Origin: Danio rerio
Taxonomy: Eukaryota; Chordata; Actinopteri; Cypriniformes; Danionidae
NCBI RefSeq assembly: GCF_049306965.1
Contig: NC_133197.1
Span: forward strand, 2,522,501-2,586,500
Reading direction: 5' to 3'
DNA: 64,000 nucleotides
A model generated the notes under the pieces. That model saw only the letters and a program-made list of their open reading frames with translations, had not been told where the DNA came from and did no database searches. Position numbers and translations under genes: made by a program. This document shows positions 1-10,578 of the stretch, piece by piece. Positions within the stretch are counted from its first letter, which is position 1. Every line of letters begins with the position of its first letter.

Positions 1-300
1 CCTCAATTCTTCTCCATGTATTAATTTTGGCCATATATATTTACATGCATATTATATAGTGTTGGGTAAGTTACACAGTAATAAAGTAATAGATTACAAA
101 TTAGTGCTTGCACTAATTGTAGGTCTAGATTTTTTTTAATTGACCGAAAAACATAATTTACACTGTTTTATGAAATTGAAAAAAAAAAAAATTAAAATCT
201 TTTGAGAATCGCTGACACAAAGCCCTGTCATATTCCTAAACAGATCCAGCACTTTTATCACATTGAAGTTTATAAGCACTCATGCTATGTGTATCAGATG
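1..300 (+). other. Intron 2 of zinc-finger unit A (5' part outside window)
   Basis: This stretch matches intron 2 of units B, D, E and F, for example the shared segment around 'atatagtgttgggtaagtt' and the later 'cagatccagcacttttatcaca'. The window therefore opens inside unit A, and its exons 1 and 2 lie to the left. No gene is seen here. Confidence 0.8.
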
Positions 301-1012
301 TTGTAATGGGAAGTTCAGATCATTTTACTGACTCTGATCTTTGAGTCTCGTTCATCAAGATGAACGAATCTTTTTTCGAGTCATTTCGTTCATTTGGTTC
401 AATTTGCCAAAATATTATTAAAATATTACGAATTGCTTCAAAACACATCTACAACTAGCCCAAAAGGTTGATTGCACGACAAATAAGTCATAAATAGAAT
501 ATAAGAAGGAGAAAATAATAATTAAATGTTGACCTGCTCTTTTGTCTATGAAGGTATTGTTGTCTCCTCGCTCAGCTCACCTCTTCATGTCTTCAAATGT
601 CAGGGCTTCATTCACGTTACACTGACAGTCACATATAATCTTAATCAATGCACAGTCTAAGCCGATAGGAGCCATAATCGTTCGTTGTTTAAGTGACAGA
701 ATGACTCAAACCCGAGGAGTTGAGATGAACGGATCAATTCTTTTTCCAGCTCTAAACGCATATGATTGGCTCGTGATGAACGAGTGACTCAGACCCGATA
801 GAGGCGCGAGATGTGAGCGGATAAAATCTTTTTCTGGCTCTAAACGCATCTGATTGGCTTCTGCCAATGTGATGAAGACTTGAAATTAACGATACTACCT
901 GCACAAATGTGCGCACGCCGGACGAAGGAATCACTCCCTGAGAGGACTCGTAGTTCCCGAGTCATATTGAAGATTCGTTCAAAATGAAACGTTCATGAAC
1001 GACCCATCAATA
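301..1012. mobile_element. Non-autonomous hAT-like element in intron 2 of A
   Basis: It interrupts intron sequence that is continuous in units E-G. The ends are imperfect inverted repeats (ttgtaatgggaagttc against tattgatgggtcgttc on the other strand). The flanking octamers atcagatg (293-300) and atcagacg (1013-1020) look like an 8-bp target duplication with one mismatch. There is no transposase ORF. Family assignment rests on duplication length only. Confidence 0.6.
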
Positions 1013-1191
1013 ATCAGACGATTCAAAATATCACAGCTGAAGTTCAGCTAGAATTGTTTTGCAGCATTATTACCCAATTATAGCCTCGTAACCGTTTATT
1101 GATCAGGTTTTATTTATTTTTTTACATAGGATTTACTTTACATATATCCTCCTGAACACATTTTATGTACTCATCTATTTGTAGTCAGAAT

Positions 1192-1278
1192 CGCTCAAAC
1201 TGTCGAGCTCTGCTAGAGCGCCATCTGCTGTTAGCAAAACTAGCCTCCTAAAATGTGACTTATTCACTTCATTTTCAG
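1192..1278 (+). promoter_or_regulatory. Conserved pre-exon block and splice acceptor of A
   Basis: About 85 bases before the terminal exon recur, with divergence, before the terminal exons of B-F and H. The block contains 'gcgccatctgctg' (1218-1230), whose reverse complement resembles the CTCF core CCASYAGRKGGC with one mismatch. It ends in a pyrimidine tract and AG at 1277-1278. CTCF binding is inference. Confidence 0.6.
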
Positions 1279-2267
1279 ATCTGATGGTAGCGGTGAAGAC
1301 TGAAGAACTGAGTGAAGATGAGGAGAAACATCATGTCAAAAGTGAAGGAGAAACTCAGTCAAAGACTGAAGATAGTTTTGTATTTGAAACAACAGCTGTA
1401 AAAGGTTTCACCTGCACTCATTGTGGAAAAAGTTTTAGGCATAAAGGCAATCTCAAGAATCACATGAGGATCCACACGGGAGAGAAACCACACAAATATG
1501 ATCAATGCAGCAAAACATTTCTGAGGCCTTCAGACCTAAAGAACCAACTTGGAGTTCACACAAACGAGAAGCTTTACTCGTGCTCTGAGTGTTCATGTAG
1601 TTTTAGACGGCAGTCAGCTTTTCAAGCACATCAGAATATCCACACTTGTCTGAGAGAGTTTGTGTGCTTTGAGTGTGGGAAGAGTTTTATTAAAGCTGGA
1701 GACTTGAAACATCACGAGAAGACTCACACTGGAGCGAAAAAACTCAAATGTGATCAATGCAGCAAAACATTTTCAAGGCATTCAGGTCTGATGAAACATC
1801 TTATCATTCATACAAACAAGAAGCCTTATTCATGTTCTGTGTGTGGGAACAGATTTAAATGTCGGTCGAATTTAAGAGAACATGAGAGGATCCACACTGG
1901 TGTTAAAGAGCATGTGTGCTTCGAGTGTGGGAGAAGTTTTATTAGAGCTCGAGACATGAAAAAACACCGGTTGATTCACACTGGAGAGAAACCGTACAAG
2001 TGTTCACACTGCGACATGAGATTCCGTCTGTTACAATACCTGAAAAAACATCAGAGGACTCACACTGGAGAGAAACCTTACCAGTGTTCACACTGCGACA
2101 GGAGTTTTAGTCAGTCACAAAGCCGGAAATCACATGAGAGAACTCACACTAGAGAGAAACCTTACCAGTGTTCACACTGCGACAGGAGTTTTAGTCAGTC
2201 ACAAAGCCGGAAATCACATGAGAGGACTCACACTAGAGAGAAACCGTACATGTACTCAGTGTGGTAA
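1279..2267 (+). CDS. C2H2 zinc-finger protein A, terminal exon (partial gene)
   Basis: This is the terminal exon of a C2H2 zinc-finger gene; its first two exons are outside the window. Counting from the first methionine (1284), the acidic leader with SEDEEKHH covers about residues 1-40. Ten fingers follow at 28-residue spacing, starting near residue 42. Finger 2 is degenerate: the first Cys is Tyr and the first zinc-binding His is Gln. Fingers 9 and 10 are near-identical copies but have Arg where the helix normally has Leu. The reading frame is lost at the start of finger 11, giving the end MYSVW, while the remainder of finger 11 continues in another frame to about 2325. The start of the exon follows from the acceptor AG at 1277-1278 and the phase-1 junction seen in all units. 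Such proteins are nuclear DNA-binding factors; targets are unknown. There is no KRAB or SCAN domain in the visible part. The C-terminal truncation may or may not abolish function. Confidence 0.85.
2071..2238 (+). repeat. Tandem 84-bp duplication of one finger in A
   Basis: Units 2071-2154 and 2155-2238 each encode one finger plus its TREKP-type linker. They differ visibly at only one base, so the duplication is recent compared with the other fingers. Confidence 0.9.
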
Positions 2268-2375
2268 GATGTTCGGACAATCGTTACACCTTCGTCAACA
2301 CATGCTGATCCAAAACACACAAATGTGATCAATTCAAAACATTTTTGAAGGCTTCATTGCTGAAGAGACATCTTA
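2268..2375 (+). pseudogene. Out-of-frame zinc-finger remnants after A
   Basis: In the frame entered after the break, the sequence reads QCGKMFGQSLHLRQHMLIQ. It continues with a decayed 'DQ-KTFLKAS-LKRHL' finger. These are the former last two fingers of A and end where a repeat begins at about 2376. Confidence 0.75.
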
Positions 2376-3085
2376 TGGTGCGTTCACACTAGATTCGGAT
2401 AAAGCAACAAGCGTGAGTGATATTTTTATGTTAAGTCAATGCAAAGGTATAAATAGACATCCTGCAGTGCAATTCATGCGAATGAGGCAGCACAAATTGA
2501 GTGTTCGTTCAAGTTGGAAAATCTGGCATTTCGTATTTTTGTCGCGCGTCACGTGCACTGTATCCACACGTGAGTCCAGCTGCGCTCTCATAGCAGGGAA
2601 TGAAAACAAAACCTTCATTGCTGCAAATTATAAACGCAACACTGACGACCCGTTTCTCTAAACAATTCTTCTTCCACTTTTTTTGGCAACACAACGTGGC
2701 GTCTCTCTACCGTTTCAGATACAGTCCTCGAAGCTATCATGCACATAAATGAAGTTGCACTGCATTTACAGTAGAGCGCACTGATTGGTTTGAGCTAAGC
2801 CTTTCTCATGAATGAATGCAGCACACTCAGAGACGTCACGATGCGCTCGCAGATACAGATATCCAGTCTACACGCTGGAATACACGCAAGGATCTAATCA
2901 GTATGACGCAGCTTTAAAAAATTTGTTTCAAACCGGAGGAACGAATTAGCTCGAAATAACACAAAGACAAACAAATTTTCACTTTTTAGTGAAATATATG
3001 AGTCCTAATAGTGTTTTTAGCAGTGTGGGACACATATACGACTGTCAACAGCTCATGTGTTTTGCTGTTTCGTGACTGTTTAAGA
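2376..3085. mobile_element. DNA-transposon remnant related to 8247-10578
   Basis: The 3' part (about 2545-3085) matches the right end of the element at 8247-10578, including 'gtgtgggacacatatacgac' and a terminal 'gtttcgtgac'. The first ~170 bases look like another element end beginning 'ggtgcgttcacac'. There is no ORF of note. Confidence 0.6.
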
Positions 3086-3159
3086 TTGTAAATGGCTGGT
3101 TATTCGGTTAAAAAAGCATTTTTTTTTATTAAAAATGTATTTAGACCTATTTTGTTATT

Positions 3160-3160
<1 letters not shown>

Positions 3161-3243
<83 letters not shown>

Positions 3244-3276
3244 TGTGTGTGAGTGTGTGTGTGTTTGTGTGTGTGG
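3161..3276 (+). repeat. (TG)n microsatellite
   Basis: About 115 bases of near-pure TG with a few T and A interruptions. Long apparent ORFs on both strands here (Cys-Val or Thr-His repeats) are artefacts of the repeat. Confidence 0.95.
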
Positions 3277-3339
3277 CAACAGGACACCAAGCAACCTCCC
3301 TCCTTCCGGTATCATCCCCTTTGAATTTATTTTCACAAT

Positions 3340-3840
3340 TCGATCACTGCTAGTAACAATCACATTCATTATATCAAAAATGAACATTGGCACTTTTTAT
3401 ACATTGAAATTTCAAATTTTCACTAGTGGCTACTCGGGTATCTTCTTCTTCTTTGGCCTTGGTCCCGTATGGTTGCGGGGTCGACTCTTTGGAACAAGCC
3501 ATTTTAGACTTGTCCATATGATAACGACTGTTTTTTTTTTTATTACACATTCCGGCCGGCCTGTCGTGTGGGCCTGTCACCCTCATACACTACGGACAAT
3601 TTAGCCTACCCAATTCACCTGCAGCATGTATTTGGACTGCGGGAGAAACCGGAGCACCCGGAGGAAACCCACGCGAACGCAGGGAGAACATGCAAACTCC
3701 ACACAGAAATGCCAACTGAGCCGAGGTTCGAACCAGCGACCTTCTTGCTGTGAGACGACAGCACTAGTGGCTACTCGGTTATTAACAACTTAATTATTGA
3801 TATCGACAATAAAATTTTGTTGATTTCAAGAATTTATACT
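3340..3840 (+). other. Upstream flank of promoter B, broken by a SINE
   Basis: 'gtaacaatcacattcattat' and 'gatttcaagaatttata' recur upstream of the promoters of E, F and G, so this is the ancestral 5' flank of a unit. In B it is interrupted by a SINE (3438-3761) and then an L1 fragment (3841-4904). Confidence 0.7.
3438..3761 (-). mobile_element. DANA-like SINE, minus strand, with 17-bp target duplication
   Basis: The right half (about 3590-3761) matches the SINE at 50010-50385, including the tRNA-derived box-B region 'gaggttcgaaccagc'. The left end is a 'cttcttcttcttt' tail. Identical 17-mers cactagtggctactcgg at 3421-3437 and 3762-3778 are the target-site duplication. Compared with DANA the 3' tail differs, so it may be a variant subfamily. 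Confidence 0.8.
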
Positions 3841-4904
3841 CTTCATACTTATTTTATTTTATTTTTTATTAACAACAAACTCAAAATTATTCAGTAATAT
3901 ACAAAAAAACATGTAGTAATTAAAAATTTTATATTCCTTAAGAATATTACATCTTCTTTGCTTATTTAATAACAATCTTCTCCATACTTGTGCAGTAGTC
4001 CTTAGTCTCTTGAAGGAAATGAACAAAATTTGGCTTTGATCCAGTCCATTTTTATGTATATGAAACTTTCACATAATAATAAAAAGTTGTACTTGAAAGG
4101 TACATTTTTTTTTTTACATGTATTGACATAATAAATGCAAACATCAAGTTTTCAACTTGAATACAATATTTGTTTTCCTTCAAGGAAAGTTTTCCAGATC
4201 CACCCAGAAAGTCCTTGCGTATACACAATTACAAAACATGGACGATAGATTCCTTTTCCATGCAACAAAAATCACAGGAATGATCAATATCCAAATTAAA
4301 TCTCTCCAAAACCTCTTTAGCTGGATATAAACAGTCAAATTTTAAATGTCACTTCTTTTACTTTGTCATTTATACAATATATTTGATAAGAATGCCAAGC
4401 TTTTTCCCAACTTATATTTATGAATACATTGGTCCATTGGAAATTATAATATAATTGTATCACCTGTTATAATATTTCTAATATATTTATTAGTATAACT
4501 TTGTGTAATAATATAAATATCTCCTATAAAAAAAAGGTTTTCTTTAACATATTTTCCTTCTAAAAATTTATTTCCATACACTCTTATAAAATGAAGCAGC
4601 TGTTCAGATGTGGCATTAAATACAATAGCATACTCCTTTGGAGTAACTGGAAAACCAAATTTATCAACAAATTCACTGTAAGATAATAAATCACCATTTA
4701 AATTTAGAAGTTATCTAATATAGTATAATTTTCATAGCATTTTTGGAAGAAGAGAGTTATTTTTATATTGAATACATCTATTGCTCCAAATAATATACTA
4801 GTTTGGAGAAAATTTGTGCTTAAATAACAGCATCCAGGCTAATAAAGCTTGTTTGCGAAATTTAGCTAATTTCACTGGAAGTTTGTCCATTCTAAAATCA
4901 CATC
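3841..4904 (-). mobile_element. 5'-truncated L1-type LINE fragment, antisense, just upstream of promoter B
   Basis: Read on the minus strand, it encodes pieces of the C-terminal end of an L1 ORF2, for instance DHSCDFCCMEKESIVHVL followed by an in-frame stop and then LCIRKDFLGG. This is the Cys-His motif region of fish L1 reverse transcriptase proteins. The 3' end (left) is A-rich on the minus strand. Near-identical 15-mers at 3826-3840 and 4905-4919 look like the target duplication (two mismatches). The copy is 5'-truncated and carries stops. It ends about 90 bases from the CRE of promoter B. Confidence 0.8.
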
Positions 4905-4959
4905 TCAAGAATTCATATTCTAGAAATCAAAGCAGCACAGCATTTTGTCAGCAGCGTGT

Positions 4960-5043
4960 TCTTACGATCCTCCAATACGCTCGCTTCGACGTGATGACGT
5001 CAGCGCCGAGGCGTTCATTCAGCGTCGAGTCTTTGGAGCTGAG
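4960..5043 (+). promoter_or_regulatory. Promoter and non-coding exon 1 of unit B
   Basis: The block is shared with units D-G. It contains a CCAAT box (4972-4976), a perfect CRE octamer TGACGTCA (4995-5002) and the exon-1 end 'gagctgag' followed by the donor GTGAGT at 5044. The CRE is the binding site of the CREB/ATF family. The exact transcription start is not determined, and no ATG in this exon is needed since translation starts in exon 2. Confidence 0.75.
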
Positions 5044-5640
5044 GTGAGTCGGTGACGCTTTTTTCTCGTGTTTACACAACAATAAAACACACTTTACAGT
5101 TTATAGACTTTTATTAAAGCGCAATTGAACACCGGAGATGCCTTTTGAAGCAAAATATCGCTTTTTCCGGTTTCGCTAGCGGTCGCAGGAACGTGGCAGC
5201 CTCAGGATATCGGATGACGTCCCCAGTGTAAACTTTGCCAAAAATTTAGACAAAAGACTGTTCGCTCGGTGAATGTGTACAACAGTTATAGCCTAAACAC
5301 ACATCATCTAACGATATTAATGTGCAGAATTTCTGGAGAACATCTGCCTTACACAAAGCGTTCGCTATGTAACGTTAGGTTACAGTGAGCCAACAACATT
5401 AGATATGCTAATTTCATCAATTCGTTAGCAAGATTAACTATTTAACTTCCAGCAGGATTGGTTTCATGTTAGTAGTTGTCCGTAAACTGTGCTGAACCCC
5501 TCCTTCCTTTGTATGCCGTGTCGGATGTAGTGAACGGCGAGGTAGCTACAGGCAAGCTGCTATCGGTCGAAAAGACGAGGAGCTCCGTAAATAACCTTGA
5601 TTAATGCTCGTAAGGTTTACTCAAGTTTGTATTAGTTGTT
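5044..5640 (+). other. Start of intron 1 of unit B
   Basis: The first ~60 bases ('cttttttctcgtgtttacac' and on) are conserved after every exon 1. The rest is unique in this window. No coding region or repeat is recognised. Confidence 0.55.
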
Positions 5641-5642
5641 GT

Positions 5643-5805
5643 GTTACGACATGCACACATACGCAACGGACAATTTAGCTTAGCCTATTCACATATATCG
5701 CATGTCTTTGGACTTGTGGGTGAAACCAGAGCACCAGGAGGAAACCCACACCAACACGGGGAGCCAGCCGGGACTCGAACCCGCTAACCATTAAATTTTC
5801 CTATT
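5643..5805 (-). mobile_element. SINE fragment (DANA-like), minus strand
   Basis: The body resembles the SINE at 50010-50385 ('cggacaatttagc', 'caggaggaaaccca') and ends with 'gggactcgaacccgctaacc', a box-B-like segment on the minus strand. The 52 bases after it are partly repeated at 6203-6255, so a small duplication surrounds the LINE piece at 5903-6186. Confidence 0.6.
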
Positions 5806-5902
5806 GTAAAGTTGCAAATGTCTTCAAAACAGTCAATCAGGCTCAGTCTGTAGCAAGTAGGGTGTGTTTACAGATCTTCAGGTTGAAGTTAGGTCATGTT
5901 CC

Positions 5903-6186
5903 AGGTTTTTATTTTTTTATTTAAAGAACAACATATAAAACTTTACAATACAAAAAATTGTAGATGCCAGAGTGTATTTATAAATATAATACAATTATAT
6001 AAAGTGTACATATGAGATAATAAATAATTACATTATAGACTTCACAAATTTTTAAGGTGTTTTGGCTTTCTTGTTTAGAAAGGCTCTGATACTGGTTATA
6101 TATAAGCAGATTTCAGTCCTCAATACCTCACAATTTAGTTTCTTATTAGTAAATTTATAATTATGAATGTAAAATTTTGTTAACAT
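5903..6186 (-). mobile_element. Short LINE ORF2 3' fragment, minus strand
   Basis: The minus strand reads NKKLNCEVLRTEICLYITS and on to FLNKKAKTP, typical of the C-terminal end of fish L1 ORF2. Nonamers tcatgttcc at 5894-5902 and 6187-6195 fit a target duplication. Strongly 5'-truncated. Confidence 0.65.
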
Positions 6187-6195
6187 TCATGTTCC

Positions 6196-7641
6196 TTCAG
6201 CTTAGCCGGGACTCGAACCCACTAACCATTACATTTTTTGATTTTAAAGTTGCAAGAAAGAGATTTGCAATCGTATACATTGTGTCTAATATTCCAAATT
6301 AAATAGTAACGTTAATGTGGGGAGAATTTATACTTGTATATTAATGACCATGATCGGAGCACTTGTTTGTGGGAGATAAATGGAATTTAGCCTCTATTAT
6401 AATTGCACATCAAAATAAAACTAAATCCACATATATTTGAAAAAACATGATAATTTCCAATATGGAGTGCATACTGCGCACGAACATACCTTCTTGTATT
6501 GATGTCTTCAGTAGAGCTGATCGGGCCAGAGCCCAAGTACATTTTGATTGACAGCTTTTTAAAAACCCGAACCCGTTTAGGCACACAGCTCTTTTGCCTT
6601 TTTGCAAGATTGAGCAGTTTATACGTGTTTTAACATAATTTATTCATAACAAACGTAGGCTATAGGCGCTAAGAAGTTGGAATAAAGAAATAAAATAAGT
6701 CCTCTGTAACATCTCAGCACTCTAAATAGATCTAGATACATACACTTAGCATTTAACTTGGCCAACACACCAATGAAAATAAGTCTTTCTTAACTAATTA
6801 AATAAATATAAATGATGACGGGTAGCTATTTGGCGATAAGGAAATTAAGATAAAGGCTCTGCGGGATTTGTTTTGCCATTTCTCTTCACAATCTGGCATT
6901 GAGGCGCCAGTGAAGCTGATTATTAAAAGAAAAATGCCAACATTAGCCTGTATACTCTGTCTAGGATTTTATGGTTTAATTATGTTTTAGTTATAATTTA
7001 AAAAATCTTTACTCATCAAGATTAGGCTATGTGTTTTTGTGGAGGAATGTTATTGAATCCACTGTAAATGGCTTTAGTGCAGTCCTGCACTCACTGAGCA
7101 GCACTGAACACCCTTTCTCTGCTGCTGCTACTGGCCGGGATGCACTACTGATCTGGCTAATTTGGCATGTTTTGGATAAGATTGTTCATCGTCCACCAGC
7201 CAAGAACATTAATTTAATTTTCCATGACAGCGGTTTCAATGTAGCGAGTGACCTCGTCATCTTCCCTGTCAGCTTGCCGTAAATTAATGTTTAGTGCTGT
7301 ACCGTAATACACAGTGTATGAGCGACCGCCGAAATACCTTGGCGGCTAGAATGACCGTTCTAGAATGACCGTTCTTTTTGAACTGGCGGCTGGCCTGACC
7401 AAAATTCGCTCTCTTTAACTTCTTTGTCATCTTTTGTTTCACCTTTGCAGGGATGGCTTTTAATGTTGCAACAAATGATTTGATTACTTTTTTTACACTA
7501 ATTAAAATGCATCACATGATGCAAGCCCAAACCCGCCCTGACCCCATCTAAAATGATAAAAAATTAAGGGTTAGGGCACAGATCTTCAGCTTTTCACTAA
7601 TCAGTGTAAATTTAGCAGATTTGTCTGTTTCTTCATTTCAG
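6196..7641. repeat. Repeat-rich rest of intron 1 of B
   Basis: Two parts match sequence between F and G. 6505-6790 matches 50420-50700 in reverse orientation ('gtacattttgattgacagct'), and 7213-7285 matches 49932-50003 in direct orientation ('gcgagtgacctcgtcatctt'). This suggests a dispersed DNA element whose ends I could not define. No convincing coding region is present. Confidence 0.5.
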
Positions 7642-7745
7642 TTCAGCTGTAAATACTGGAATATCCCCATCAGTCTACAAGTGAAGACGAGCATCAGACC
7701 ATCAGGAAGAAGAGAAATCTGCAAAGACTGAAGGACAGTGAGAAG

Positions 7746-7797
7746 ATGAGTGATCCAGAACCCTGCAGAATTAAACAGGAAGAGACTGAAGAAATGG
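7746..7797 (+). CDS. Coding exon 2 of unit B (start codon exon)
   Basis: Exon 2 begins after the acceptor AG at 7640-7641; the ATG is at 7746. It encodes MSDPEPCRIKQEETEEM plus one base and ends at the donor GT 7798-7799, leaving phase 1. Joined to the terminal exon B (12915-13291) it gives a 142-residue protein; joined to C (15726-16855) it gives 393 residues; both joins keep frame. The other units end TEELI, so B lacks one codon and has Met here. The IKQE stretch resembles a sumoylation consensus (hydrophobic-K-x-E) in all units; modification is inference. Confidence 0.85.
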
Positions 7798-7864
7798 GTT
7801 TGTGTTTATTCATTACTCTTCATCATATATATATATTTTTAACTTGTATATTTTTTTTATTATA

Positions 7865-8246
7865 TCATATGTACTTATTGCATTTCCTTTTTAAAATTCT
7901 ACTTTTTATATTAATATTATCTGTTATGCACCTAGGGTCTGAGAGTAACGCAATTTCAATATGCTGTATGTCCTGTATCAGGGCTTGACACTGTAGTGGT
8001 TTTTCTCTTAATGAATCAAATTCAGTCTGGAGGTCATGAATATCAGAAGAATATACTTTATTGGAATATTTTCCAAAAAAGCAGAGATGTCCAAAAGCAG
8101 ATCCATCTCTAGTCTCACTCCAGAACAAGCTAATATCCCTTACATTTGCCATCCTTTTTATCCTGGCTTCCTCCCACCTTTGTGTTTTCACAGCTGTTTA
8201 CTGGTTCAACAGGCCTTTTTCAGCTCCTACTTCTTTACGACCCCTA
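7865..8246 (-). other. Unrecognised minus-strand ORF remnant, split by a transposon
   Basis: A 108-codon minus-strand ORF (8191 to 7865) with a helical, charged composition (DIHDLQTEFDSLREKPLQC) does not overlap any zinc-finger exon. The DNA on the far side of the transposon 8247-10578 (10579-10960) also has a minus-strand ORF of 67 codons. I do not recognise either. They may be two halves of one old retroposed or LINE ORF1-like sequence. Function is not claimed. Confidence 0.3.
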
Positions 8247-10578
8247 TTTAAAGGGCCATGAAACCCCCTCGTTTCAGCAGGGTGTTTTCACACCTCTACT
8301 TTGGAAAAAGTCAGAAAAGTGGGCGTGTCCAGCTCTGTTTAGGGGGGAGTGTCGGAGGAAGTAAAGAGGCTTGGGGTCTGTTCTTCGTACCTCGCTTAAA
8401 TGATCTAAGATGATTTGGCAGATCCTGGATCTGTTAATCTTGATAACTGATCTCTCGCTAATTTGGTTCTTCAAACAAGTTCGCGAATCAGATTAGAATG
8501 TCTGGATGAACTGATCTGAGATCGCTGCGTTTGTTGTTAAGGACAGATCTATCGATCCTCGAAATCATGATCAGCAATGCAACGATTGGCTGACGGCACA
8601 GCAGCGTAATGACATCATCTGATTAATATTCAATTATCCATGCGAGCAAAATTACATCAAATTAGCAGTAAACGGCTTGTTAAATATGACACGCAGTAAC
8701 TTCACATTTGTTGTGAGCTGCAGGCTTTACACTTTCATGTGTCGAGAGTATTCATCATGTATTTCAATGCAAATCAATGTATTTAGTTCTACATTTAGAA
8801 AAGATTTTCTTTATTATAGTAGCCGTTTTTTAATCGGTGTAAAGAATAACTGGTTGTTTACAAAAGCATTTTCATATTGGTAAAGGCGTCTGCAACTTTT
8901 GTGAAGCATCAAATCACTGGCATATTAACTGTCAAAACATGTTTATGACTGCATAAATGTATTATTGCTTTTAAAAAAAGTCACATATTGTGCATTTCTA
9001 TTATACACAATTTGTACTAAAGCGATCTAAAAAGTTCATATCAATAAGTTTTCTCTTTGCACCACCAGGTGGCAGTCTTTGTACTTTCATTTCAAGGGTG
9101 CAGATTGCATACGTTTTATTTATATGTATAACTTTATTTATTTTATTAATGACTATAACTTTTATATACATATAGTTAAAAAATATTTACTATTTTCCCA
9201 AGTGTATATAACTTTTACTGTAAGAAAATATCAGAACTCGGTACATACTTTCTGTATTATCTTTGCTTGAACTGAGCCGATCTAATCCTGTTTTTATGAT
9301 TTGAACCTGCTCCCGATCAGGTTTGACCTAGCAGATCTGTTGCCATGACAACAACTCTCAGATCAGCTTTGAAGAACGAAACAATCCTGGATCGTGTCAA
9401 ATCGTCAATATCCAAATCCAGCTAACTGAGTAATCCACATACGAAGAACGGACCCCTGGTGTGGGAGTGTCTATTTGGGCGCGCTGACTTTCCGAGTCAA
9501 AACACACACACACACAGGGGACAAAGTGACTGTGTTTACATGGACATCTGTAGTCGAATTATTTGCCAAATTATTTAATGGTGGACTTTAACTGCAGTTT
9601 GGCTCTTTCATTCAGGGAATTCATTCATGTCCCTCGCGACAAACGAGATATTTGATTCGAGGAGCTGCTCTAAGCGTGTATTTTTCATGCAATGTTTGAT
9701 ACCGCACGGCGAATGAGAGAAAAAAAAACTCCGCATTTCCCGAAAACTTAGATGCACACGGCAGGTAGCGTCAGAAAGCCGCGTTTGTTATTCCGGTCAC
9801 TAAATGCGGCGAAAATCCTACACAAGGTAAAAGTTTGGTTGTGGTGCTAACATGTTTACACTCGGTGCAATAGTTAACTTAGTTCGATACGAACAAACTG
9901 AATAAACAAAGAGCACTGCTCGCTCACTTACCAAATCTGTAGAGACAGCACAATCACCAGCAACTAGAGCCGCGTCTTTATTAAGAGGAGACTACAAGCG
10001 AATCCGGATCTCAGCGTTTGCAGATGAGAACAGCTCTCAGGTAAACAATGTTCCTCCTTAGACACGTAAGTTATTGTTGTCGAGCGTCGCGTACACTGTT
10101 AATCCACACGTGACTCCAGCTGAGCTCTCACAGAAAGAAAATGAAAACAAAACTTAACTGCAGCAAACTATAAAGCAACACTTCACGCTTGTTTTGCCAA
10201 CACAACGTGGCGTCTCTGCCGTCTACACTCTAACAGTAATGAATATTAATGAAGTTGCACAATAGAGCGTGCTGATTGGTTTGAACCAAGCCTTACTCAT
10301 GCATTAATGCAACACACTGTAAGACGTAATTAGACACACTCTGGCACAGACGTCCAGTCTGCACGCTGGAATACACGCTATTATGTCATGACCGTGACGC
10401 AGCTTCAAAAATTCGTTTCAAACAGGAAGTACGAATTTGCTTGAAATAACGCAAAAACAACCAATTTATACTTTTTAGTGAAATATAGGTGTCTTAATAG
10501 TGTTTTTAGTAGTGTGGGACACATATACGACTGTCAACAGCTCAACACATGTGTTTTGGTGTTTCGTGACCCTTTAAA
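8247..10578. mobile_element. DNA transposon with TTTAAAGGG termini, intron 2 of B
   Basis: The left end tttaaagggccatgaaac and the right end (reverse strand tttaaagggtcacgaaac) form terminal inverted repeats. A shorter relative lies at 2545-3085. No transposase is visible, so it is non-autonomous. About 1.1 kb of its length is a second element at 8373-9456. The superfamily is not assigned. Confidence 0.75.
8373..9456. mobile_element. Nested TIR element (GGGGTCYGTTCTTCGTA ends)
   Basis: The left terminus ggggtctgttcttcgta and the right terminus (reverse strand ggggtccgttcttcgta) are inverted repeats of 17 bases with one mismatch. It lies wholly inside 8247-10578. Subterminal repeats rich in GATC-like words are present at both ends. 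No long ORF. Target duplication could not be fixed. Confidence 0.75.

Noticed and set aside
3092-3604. 170-codon ORF through the TG tract
   Set aside because: Its length comes from the (TG)n microsatellite, which is open in several frames; flanks belong to a repeat and a SINE.
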